Shown here: positions 1 to 5,249 of the stretch, piece after piece | How positions within the stretch are numbered: the stretch's first letter is position 1 | Layout of the letters: every line of letters starts with the position of its first letter | Source: Firmicutes bacterium UBA1065 | GTDB taxonomy: Bacteria; Bacillota; Clostridia; Tissierellales; Sedimentibacteraceae | DNA: 11,719 nucleotides | Assembly: GCA_002316225.1 (NCBI GenBank) | Contig: DCDC01000189.1 | Location: 1 to 11,719, forward strand | Direction: 5' to 3' | Position numbers and translations under genes: made by a program | Notes under the pieces: generated by a model | The model's database searches: none | Seen by the model: only the letters and a program-made list of their open reading frames with translations | What the model was told of the DNA's origin: nothing

Positions 1-45
1 CTAAAGCCCTCAGGATGACACAATGGGATATTCATAGCAATGACA
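1..45 (+). repeat. Dispersed CAGGATGACA repeat, copy 1 (cut by window edge)
   Basis: Positions 1-20 are identical to 1426-1445 (CTAAAGCCCTCAGGATGACA). Similarity continues past the core: the part around 30-45 (ATTCATAGCAATGACA) matches 1454-1469 (ATTCATGGCTATGTCA) at 13 of 16 positions. In the copy near 1423 the left part makes a GGGCT-aa-AGCCC stem; here the left arm is mostly outside the window. It lies downstream of the ribbon-helix-helix gene and opposes its transcription. It is a short noncoding element and carries no protein of its own. Confidence 0.8.
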
Positions 46-72
46 GTTTGTGAATTATTCATAGCAATGACA
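30..72 (+). repeat. 16-bp direct repeat, two copies 27 bp apart
   Basis: The 16-mer ATTCATAGCAATGACA occurs exactly at 30-45 and again at 57-72. It looks like a local duplication of the tail of the dispersed repeat beginning at position 1. A diverged relative lies at 1454-1469. No hairpin followed by a T-run on the minus strand is visible in 1-87, so the terminator of the ribbon-helix-helix gene must lie outside the window. Confidence 0.8.
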
Positions 73-87
73 TTTTTCCCGTAATTA

Positions 88-279
88 TTATTCGTCCTGT
101 TTTTTATGCGATTTTTTCCTTTGTTTTACGCATTCATTAAGCAAGTATTCTATTTGCCCGTTTATGGAGCGGAAATCATCCTCAGCCCAAGCCGCCAGTT
201 CTTTCCAAAGAGATGATGATAATCTCAGCAATACCTGTTTCTTTTCCTTATCCTTCTTTTCATCTTCCATTATCATCAT
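88..279 (-). CDS. Arc-like ribbon-helix-helix DNA-binding protein
   Basis: This 63-residue, highly charged protein fits the Arc-type ribbon-helix-helix fold. A lysine-rich N-terminus is followed by a short strand at about residues 14-20 (KQVLLRL), helix A at about 22-34 (LWKELAAWAEDDF), and helix B from about residue 38 (SINGQIEYLL) with a basic tail. Such proteins dimerise and insert the paired strands into the DNA major groove, usually as repressors. The start is uncertain: ATG occurs at 277-279, 274-276 and 268-270. The AAAGGGG ribosome site at 280-286 is too close for the first and fits the second or third better. It begins 30 nt after the SPFH gene stops, so the two are probably co-transcribed. 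No toxin gene is visible next to it, which argues against an antitoxin role. A plausible job, inferred only, is autoregulation through the boxes at 1334-1372. Confidence 0.85.
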   Translation of the reverse strand: MMIMEDEKKDKEKKQVLLRLSSSLWKELAAWAEDDFRSINGQIEYLLNECVKQRKKSHKKQDE

Positions 280-309
280 CCCCTTTCTTTAGCATACATG
301 CCATGCCTG

Positions 310-1317
310 TTAATACAAGGATCCTGAATTTACTATGGGCTGGGCGTCTTTGTTGCCGCAAAGAACAACTAAGAGGTTGCTTACCATGGCAGCTTTTCTT
401 TCTTCATCCAATTCCACAACATTGTGTTCACTGAGCTTATCCAGGGCCATTTCTACCATGCCCACGGCACCTTCAACTATCATCTGTCTTGCATCAATAA
501 TAGCTGCAGCTTGCTGTCTTTGAAGCATTGCAGCTGCTATTTCGGGTGCATAGGCCAAATGGGTGATTCTTGCTTCAATTATTTCAAGACCGGCTATTTC
601 TACTTTTTCCTGAATTTCTTCCTTAAGCTTGTTTGCTATTTCCAAACTGCTGCCTCTCAATGTTTTTTCATTATCGTCACCAAAGGTATCGTAAGGGTAA
701 AGTCTCACAATATTTCTTAGGGCAGAATCACATTGAATGGACAAATACTCGGTGTAATTATCCACATTGAAGACTGCCTTTGCCGTGTTTACCACTCTCC
801 ATACAACCACTATACCTATGGTTATGGGATTACCCAGGAGGTCGTTTATTTTTTGCTTTTCATTATTTAAGGTCATTGTTTTTAAGGATATTTTCTTGCT
901 TCTTACTTTAATGCTCATATCAGGATTCTTCTTATCCGTGCTTGCTTCTACTGAGAAGGCAGCTGTTGTTGCAGCATTAGTAGCCGGATTCACAGCCGTA
1001 ACAAAGGGATTTACAAAATAAAATCCTTCTCCTTTAAGGGTGCCGTAATATTTTCCGAACAAGGTGAGCACAAGGGCTTCATTTGGTTTTAAAACCTTAA
1101 GACCTGCAAACAAGATAGGCCCTACTATGGAAAAATACAAGCAGCTAATTATTGCCGTGATAATCTGCAGAGCACCATGTAAAGAAACCATGCTGAAAAT
1201 GAACAATAATACTGAGCCCAGCATCAATGCAATGTTTAAAAGAAGCATAAACATGCCGTTCATTGCATTTGGAAATATTTCTTCCGTAATTAATCTTTCT
1301 TTTTTAATCTCTGACAT
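310..1317 (-). CDS. SPFH/band-7 domain membrane protein
   Basis: A 335-residue protein of the SPFH (stomatin/prohibitin/flotillin/HflK-C) superfamily. A short charged N-terminus is followed by two hydrophobic segments at about residues 22-43 and 49-72, which anchor it in the membrane. The SPFH domain runs from about 75 to 290; it starts at the LKPNEALVLTLFGKYYGTL region and includes YAPEIAAAMLQRQQAAAIIDAR near its end. The C-terminus (VVLCGNKDAQPIVNSGSLY) resembles that of bacterial SPFH proteins found beside small Arc-like proteins. Family members form oligomeric membrane scaffolds and often affect proteolysis or membrane stress, but the substrate here is unknown. The start is well supported: AAGGAGG at 1323-1329 lies 5 nt before the ATG. 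It has its own promoter (1364-1392) and is followed 30 nt later by the ribbon-helix-helix gene. No NfeD-type partner is visible in the window. Confidence 0.88.
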   Translation of the reverse strand: MSEIKKERLITEEIFPNAMNGMFMLLLNIALMLGSVLLFIFSMVSLHGALQIITAIISCLYFSIVGPILFAGLKVLKPNEALVLTLFGKYYGTLKGEGFYFVNPFVTAVNPATNAATTAAFSVEASTDKKNPDMSIKVRSKKISLKTMTLNNEKQKINDLLGNPITIGIVVVWRVVNTAKAVFNVDNYTEYLSIQCDSALRNIVRLYPYDTFGDDNEKTLRGSSLEIANKLKEEIQEKVEIAGLEIIEARITHLAYAPEIAAAMLQRQQAAAIIDARQMIVEGAVGMVEMALDKLSEHNVVELDEERKAAMVSNLLVVLCGNKDAQPIVNSGSLY

Positions 1318-1333
1318 TTTCTCCTCCTTATTT

Positions 1334-1372
1334 TGATACCTGTGATATCAAATTGATATCATATATATATCA
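1334..1372. promoter_or_regulatory. Array of TGATATCA operator-like boxes
   Basis: Four related 8-bp boxes, read on the plus strand: TGATACCT 1334-1341, TGATATCA 1343-1350, TGATATCA 1354-1361 and ATATATCA 1365-1372. The two perfect boxes are themselves palindromic and together make a larger palindrome at 1343-1361. Start-to-start spacings are 9, 11 and 11 bp, so three boxes lie on the same face of the helix. They cover the -10 element and the start of the SPFH transcript, a position suited to repression. Ribbon-helix-helix repressors typically bind short repeated boxes cooperatively, and one is encoded in this operon. That this protein binds here is inference; another regulator is possible. 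Confidence 0.6.
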
Positions 1373-1392
1373 TGTTATTTTACTCTTGTCAA
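1364..1392 (-). promoter_or_regulatory. Sigma-A-type promoter of the SPFH operon
   Basis: On the minus strand a perfect TTGACA -35 (1387-1392) is separated by exactly 17 bp from TATATA (1364-1369), a good -10. The predicted transcript would start near 1357, about 40 nt before the SPFH start codon. The boxes at 1334-1372 overlap the -10 and the start site. The promoter lies 118 bp downstream of the terminator that ends the preceding gene, so the SPFH operon is probably an independent unit. Confidence 0.75.
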
Positions 1393-1412
1393 CAAAATAT
1401 GGAAAATTTTTT

Positions 1413-1469
1413 GAGTTCCTTCGGGCTAAAGCCCTCAGGATGACAATGCGGGACATTCATGGCTATGTC
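1413..1469 (+). repeat. Dispersed CAGGATGACA repeat, copy 2
   Basis: This copy contains the core at 1436-1445, preceded by TCCTTC and by a perfect short hairpin GGGCT-aa-AGCCC at 1423-1434. It is followed by ATTCATGGCTATGTCA at 1454-1469, which matches the tail of copy 1. The part at 1426-1445 is identical to positions 1-20. It lies just upstream of the SPFH promoter and does not overlap the -35. The rest of this gap, about 1470-1509, holds nothing recognisable. Confidence 0.8.
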
Positions 1470-1509
1470 AGAGGGTGTGGATAACAAGGGGATGGATTAT
1501 AGATTACAA

Positions 1510-1565
1510 AATAAAAAAACGCCTTTGTCTTGAGATCCTTCGCTATCGCTCAGGATGACAAAGGG
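1510..1565 (-). terminator. Rho-independent terminator of the dnaE-pfkA-pyk-AI-2E unit
   Basis: Reading the minus strand just after the AI-2E stop codon, CCTTTGTC pairs perfectly with GACAAAGG (plus-strand arms 1557-1564 and 1522-1529). An inner stem AGGAT/ATCCT is formed by 1552-1556 and 1535-1539. The outer stem is followed by CG and then seven T residues (plus-strand A-run 1513-1519), a classic terminator layout. The inner part is a copy of the dispersed CAGGATGACA repeat, so the repeat appears to have become part of a functional terminator. Confidence 0.8.
1531..1560 (+). repeat. Dispersed CAGGATGACA repeat, copy 3
   Basis: The core is at 1551-1560, preceded by GAGATCCTTCGCTATCGCT. The GAGATCCTTC part also appears in the copy at 4205-4273, which defines a longer shared consensus. 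ATCCT at 1535-1539 pairs with AGGAT at 1552-1556. The copy starts only a few bases from the AI-2E stop codon and is embedded in the terminator stem. Confidence 0.8.
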
Positions 1566-2660
1566 TTATTCGCGGAGGTGGTTTTTTCCCATGTTTTCCT
1601 TGCCTTTTTCTATCAGTCGCATTTCTACGGAGTCTTCAATTACTTCTTTTATTAGTACTACAACCGGAACACCCAATATCATTCCCGGAATTCCAAACAA
1701 ATTTCCGCCTACGGTAACGCTGGTAATAATCCAGAAGGGGCTTACCCCTACATTTTGGCCCACAATTTTGGGGTCTAAGAAGTTACCGTCTATTTGCTGA
1801 ATTATTATTATAATTATTAAAGCAGTCAAGGCTTTGGCGGGATTTACGAAAAATGAAACCAGAACTACCGGAACAGAGCCAATTATAGGGCCGAAATAGG
1901 GTATGATATTGAAAAATCCTATTACAGTCCCCATGAGAGGGGCATATGGAACCTTTGCAAAAGCAAAAGCTATGACGCAAAGTATCCCCACCAAGGTGGA
2001 GTCCAGGAGTTTTCCGTTTAAGAAGCTTTTAAAGATTTTATTGGCTTTGGTAAATACATTGAGTATTTCATTTGCCTTGTTTTCTTTGAAGTAGGCATGG
2101 ATGAACCTCCTGCCTCTTGCCAATAAGTCATCCTTTTCGGACAACATGTAGATGTTGATTATGAAGCTGGTAACGGCAGTAAAGGTACCTGAGCCGATTT
2201 TTGTAACCAGGGACATCAAGAGGTTGTAGAGGTATCTTAAGAGATTATTGATGATGCTTTTTACAAACTCCCCTGCCTGTAGAATGTTATCTGCTATGTA
2301 ATCCACATATTTATTATCCACCCTGCTCCTTAAGTCTGTGACGAGTTGACCTATATCGACTTCCCCGTCCATTATGAAGGCCATTATGTTATTTACGTTT
2401 TCTACTATTTGAGGCAGGATTTTATAAATTATGGTGCTGATAATTCCTATCAAAATTATACAGGCAAGAAAAATTCCCTGTTTTCTTCTCACCTTCAGCG
2501 TCCTCATCAAAAATAGGACCATAGAATCCAACAGGTATGCTATTGCCAAACCATATATGACAGGTTTAAAGGCCCCAATCACCAAACTGAATATACCATG
2601 GTTAAATACAAATAGTAGAATAATCAGTGAGGCTATTAATATGGGTAAGAAATTTTTCAA
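1566..2660 (-). CDS. AI-2E/PerM-family transporter-like membrane protein
   Basis: A polytopic membrane protein of the AI-2E transporter-like family (Pfam PF01594). As given from a TTG start it has 364 residues. Hydrophobic segments lie near 5-30, 33-52, 62-84, 135-175, 218-262, 264-292 and 307-341. Family signatures are clear: NIIPYFGPIIGSVPVVLVSF at 251-270 and QQIDGNFLDPKIVGQNVG at 288-305, followed by a glycine-rich last segment. Despite the name, characterised members differ in function; some are linked to cation/proton exchange and only a few to autoinducer-2 export, so the substrate is unknown. It follows pyk by 56 nt on the same strand and is followed at once by a terminator, so it is probably the last gene of the dnaE unit. 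The start is doubtful: the ribosome site is placed for an AUA at 2679-2681, which would give 371 residues. Confidence 0.9.
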   Translation of the reverse strand: MKNFLPILIASLIILLFVFNHGIFSLVIGAFKPVIYGLAIAYLLDSMVLFLMRTLKVRRKQGIFLACIILIGIISTIIYKILPQIVENVNNIMAFIMDGEVDIGQLVTDLRSRVDNKYVDYIADNILQAGEFVKSIINNLLRYLYNLLMSLVTKIGSGTFTAVTSFIINIYMLSEKDDLLARGRRFIHAYFKENKANEILNVFTKANKIFKSFLNGKLLDSTLVGILCVIAFAFAKVPYAPLMGTVIGFFNIIPYFGPIIGSVPVVLVSFFVNPAKALTALIIIIIIQQIDGNFLDPKIVGQNVGVSPFWIITSVTVGGNLFGIPGMILGVPVVVLIKEVIEDSVEMRLIEKGKENMGKNHLRE

Positions 2661-2678
2661 AATGTTTTTAGGTTTTTC

Positions 2679-2695
2679 TATAAGTTTTGCCTCCT
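2679..2695 (-). promoter_or_regulatory. Ribosome binding site paired with an AUA codon
   Basis: On the minus strand a perfect AGGAGG (2690-2695) is followed after 8 nt by AUA (2679-2681), in frame with the AI-2E-family protein. The in-frame codons between AUA and the TTG at 2658-2660 encode EKPKNI, giving a natural N-terminus before the first membrane segment. No ATG or GTG occurs in frame near the site, and a TAG stop overlaps the start of the AGGAGG. The TTG lies 29 nt from the AGGAGG, too far for normal use. Either AUA is used weakly or an ancestral AUG has mutated. Confidence 0.6.
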
Positions 2696-2716
2696 ATGCA
2701 TTGCATTTTTCGAATG

Positions 2717-4165
2717 TCATGGCAGAGTCTGCTCTTCGCCTACAATGTGAACCTTGAGTAAGTTCGTAATGCCTGAAATTCCGGCAGGTACACCGGCAGT
2801 TATTATGGTTAAATCGCCGTTTTTCACATATCCTGACTCAAGGGCTCTTTCAACGGATTTCTTGATTATAAGGTCCGTTGATTGCATTTTTTCTATCTTT
2901 ATGGGATAAACTCCCCAATAGAGGGCTAATTTTCTCATTACCTGCTCGCTGGGTGTTGCTGCTATTATGGGGGCCGCCGGCCTGTATCTTGAGACATTTG
3001 CTGCCGTATAACCGGACGTCGTTGCGCTAATAACTGCAGCTGCCCGTAAATCCAGGGAAGATTTGCAGGTAGCATAGCTTATGGAATCGGTTATACTGCA
3101 GTTTGATGCAGGGCTCTTGCTTTTCAGGATTTCCTTGTAGTCTAAGGAGCTTTCAATCATCAGGGCTATCCTTACCATTGTTTTTACTGCTTCTACGGGA
3201 TAGCTTCCTGATGCTGTTTCTCCTGAAAGCATTATGGCATCGGTACCTTCAAATATGGCTGTTGCAACATCCGATACTTCAGCCCTGGTGGGCCTTGGGT
3301 TCCTGATCATGGAATCAAGCATTTGGGTTGCCGTAATCACTGGCTTTCCTGCCTGGTTGCACTTACCGATAATCATTTTTTGTACCAGGGGAACTTCTTC
3401 CGCAGGGATTTCAACTCCCAAGTCCCCTCTTGCAATCATAATTCCGTCCGATGCCTCAATGATTTCATCCAGGTTTTCAACCCCCTGCCTGTTTTCTATC
3501 TTTGAAATAATCATGATGTGGCTTGCATTTTCTTCTTCTATGACCCTTCTTATCTGCGATACATCATCCTTCTTCCTGATAAAGGATGCCGCAATGTAGT
3601 CTATTCCTTGCTCTATGCCGAATCTAATGTCGCTTATGTCCCTGTCCGTAAGGGCAGGCAGGTTGATTTGAACACCGGGAACATTGATGCCCTTTTTGTT
3701 TTTTAAGACTCCACCGTTTTTCACCAGGCATTTTACATCGGTATCCCCGATTATTTCAACGGCTTCCATTAGGATGAGGCCGTCATCTATAAGTATCTCA
3801 TCCCCCGGCTTAATATCCCTGGCAAATTGGTCGTAGGTGACGCTCACCATGTTTTCGTTTCCGGGTATTTCTCTTGTCGTAAGAATAAATTCCTGGCCCT
3901 TTTTTAATTCTGCCTGGCCGGTTTCAAAGTCCCTGATTCTTATTTCTGGACCCTTGGTGTCGAGCATTATGGCTATTGGAGCTTTCAGCTCTTCCCTTAC
4001 CTTTTTTATAGTATCAATTTTTCCCTTATGTTCTTCATGTGTGCCATGGGAAAAATTCAGTCTCGCCACATTTAAACCGTTAAGAACCAAGTCTTTGAAG
4101 GTTTCTTCATCCGTGGACGAAGGTCCGATAGTGCATACGATTTTAGTTTTGCGCATTTTCAGCAT
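2717..4165 (-). CDS. pyk: Pyruvate kinase
   Basis: Pyruvate kinase transfers phosphate from phosphoenolpyruvate to ADP, the last step of glycolysis. The 482-residue length matches the core enzyme without the extra C-terminal PEP-utiliser-like domain of Bacillus Pyk. Active-site features are intact: ARLNFSHG with R35, N37 and S39; LDTKGPEIRI with D69, T70 and E74; SKIENRQG with catalytic K222 and metal ligand E224; ARGDLG with D248; and ATQML with T280. Glu74 corresponds to the residue associated with potassium dependence, where potassium-independent enzymes have Lys. The start at 4163-4165 is favoured because AAGGTG (4171-4176) lies 5 nt before it; the ATG three codons later is the family-like start but is less well placed. 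It lies 109 nt after pfkA, with a repeat in the gap. Confidence 0.97.
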   Translation of the reverse strand: MLKMRKTKIVCTIGPSSTDEETFKDLVLNGLNVARLNFSHGTHEEHKGKIDTIKKVREELKAPIAIMLDTKGPEIRIRDFETGQAELKKGQEFILTTREIPGNENMVSVTYDQFARDIKPGDEILIDDGLILMEAVEIIGDTDVKCLVKNGGVLKNKKGINVPGVQINLPALTDRDISDIRFGIEQGIDYIAASFIRKKDDVSQIRRVIEEENASHIMIISKIENRQGVENLDEIIEASDGIMIARGDLGVEIPAEEVPLVQKMIIGKCNQAGKPVITATQMLDSMIRNPRPTRAEVSDVATAIFEGTDAIMLSGETASGSYPVEAVKTMVRIALMIESSLDYKEILKSKSPASNCSITDSISYATCKSSLDLRAAAVISATTSGYTAANVSRYRPAAPIIAATPSEQVMRKLALYWGVYPIKIEKMQSTDLIIKKSVERALESGYVKNGDLTIITAGVPAGISGITNLLKVHIVGEEQTLP

Positions 4166-4204
4166 ATTATCACCTTATTAAAACATATTTATTATACTTT
4201 AAAC

Positions 4205-4273
4205 GTCATTCTGAGGGCTTCAGCCCGAGATCCTTCACTGCATTCAGGATGACATGCTGCGCTCAGGATGACA
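4205..4273 (+). repeat. Dispersed CAGGATGACA repeat, copies 4 and 5 (long form)
   Basis: This is the longest copy. GTCATTCTGA at 4205-4214 can pair with TCAGGATGAC at 4244-4253, allowing a G-U pair. Inside lies the perfect hairpin GGGCT-tc-AGCCC at 4215-4226, followed by GAGATCCTTC. A truncated second copy with the same CAGGATGACA core follows at 4260-4273 and ends one base before the pfkA stop codon. The element fills most of the pfkA-pyk gap. No T-run follows on the minus strand, so it is not an obvious terminator, but the fold could affect pyk mRNA levels. Confidence 0.8.
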
Positions 4274-4274
4274 A

Positions 4275-5234
4275 TTATATTGAAAGTATCTTGGTCAATT
4301 CATAAGTTGTTTCATCAAAGACTTTTTCTACGGCAATGGCTTTATCCAGGTCCATGTCGAAGATTTTTCCTCCATCGGTTCCGACTGCTTTGTTTCTCTT
4401 GTTTTCACACAACAATTTCACAGCATAAGCTCCCATCTGGCTTCCCAGCAGCCTGTCGAAAGCTGCGGGTGCTCCCCCTCTCTGGGTATAGCCAAGGATG
4501 GAATATCTTGTAATTATTCCTGTTTTCTTCTCTATCATCTCTGATATTTCCTTAGCAGCTCCGGCTCCTTCCGCAAGGATTATTATACTGTGCCTTTTTC
4601 CCCTTGCCCTGCCCTGCATAATTTTGTCGCAAATCTCATCTATATTATATTCAATTTCAGGGATAATAACCATTTCGGCCCCTCCCGCCAGACCGGCATA
4701 CAAGGCTATGTCTCCGCAGTTTCTTCCCATAACCTCTATTACGTTTGACCTGTTGTGGGATGAAGAGGTATCCCTGATTTTTTCAACAGCTTCCAAAACA
4801 GTAGTAAGGGCTGTGAAAAAGCCCAAGGTATATTTGGTATAGGGCAGGTCATTATCAATAGTTCCCGGAATGCAAACAGTGGCTACGCCTGTCTCTTCAA
4901 GTTTCATAGCACCCTTGAAGGAGCCGCCTCCCCCGATTACAACCAAACCCTCTATACCTAAGTATTTAATGTTTTTCAGGGCTTTCTGAAAGCCGCTTTC
5001 TTCCATGAATTCCTTGCTCCTGGCGCTTCCCAGTATAGTTCCTCCCCTGTGGATTATGTCCGCAACGGAGGATAAATTCATTTCCATGTGGTTTCCTTCC
5101 ACTAAACCTTCATAGCCGTTACGAATTCCTACAACATTTATATTGTGATAAATTCCGTATCTTACAACTGCCCTGATGGCTGCGTTCATGCCCGGGGCAT
5201 CTCCCCCGCTTGTTAATACTCCTATTTTCCTCAT
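4275..5234 (-). CDS. pfkA: 6-phosphofructokinase with altered catalytic residues
   Basis: A 319-residue PfkA-family protein that follows E. coli PfkA numbering without gaps through the catalytic motifs. Intact positions include G11, R72, T125, D127 (catalytic base), D129, R162, R171, E222, R243 and R252. G104 and G124 indicate the ATP-dependent rather than the PPi-dependent type. Effector-site residues R21, R25, D59, R154, E187, R211, K213 and H215 are present. Two near-invariant residues are changed: the Mg ligand Asp103 of GGDGS is Gly (GGGGS, codon GGC at 4926-4928), and the fructose-6-phosphate ligand His249 is Tyr (LGYTQRGG, codon TAT at 4488-4490). Asp134 is Lys (YTKYT). The reading frame is otherwise clean. 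Start: GGAGG (5242-5246) lies 7 nt before the ATG, and dnaE ends 15 nt upstream, so the two are co-transcribed. Family membership is certain; normal kinase activity is doubtful. Confidence 0.95.
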   Translation of the reverse strand: MRKIGVLTSGGDAPGMNAAIRAVVRYGIYHNINVVGIRNGYEGLVEGNHMEMNLSSVADIIHRGGTILGSARSKEFMEESGFQKALKNIKYLGIEGLVVIGGGGSFKGAMKLEETGVATVCIPGTIDNDLPYTKYTLGFFTALTTVLEAVEKIRDTSSSHNRSNVIEVMGRNCGDIALYAGLAGGAEMVIIPEIEYNIDEICDKIMQGRARGKRHSIIILAEGAGAAKEISEMIEKKTGIITRYSILGYTQRGGAPAAFDRLLGSQMGAYAVKLLCENKRNKAVGTDGGKIFDMDLDKAIAVEKVFDETTYELTKILSI

Positions 5235-5249
5235 ATTATCGCCTCCGAT

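Noticed and set aside
88..279. Antitoxin of a toxin-antitoxin pair
   Set aside because: Ribbon-helix-helix proteins are often antitoxins, but the neighbour is an SPFH membrane protein and no small toxin-like gene is next to it within the window.
1064..1336. Plus-strand open frames across the SPFH, pyk, pfkA, dnaE and cls genes
   Set aside because: They lie opposite or out of frame with clear conserved genes, lack ribosome sites and show no recognisable motif. Treated as shadows.
1..1560. CRISPR array or tandem repeat array
   Set aside because: The CAGGATGACA copies are irregularly spaced, differ in length and flanks, and sit in separate intergenic gaps. There are no regular spacers and no cas genes.
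1318..1565. Riboswitch or small RNA upstream of the SPFH gene
   Set aside because: The predicted leader is only about 40 nt and is filled by palindromic boxes. No conserved riboswitch core was recognised.
4191..4219. Promoter for pyk with a TATAAT at 4191-4196 (minus strand)
   Set aside because: The -10 is perfect, but no TTGACA-like element or TG extension lies at the right distance, because the repeat occupies that place. Possible but not supported.
4275..5234. PPi-dependent phosphofructokinase
   Set aside because: Position 104 is Gly and 124 is Gly as in ATP-dependent enzymes; PPi enzymes have Asp104 and Lys124. D103G is a different change.
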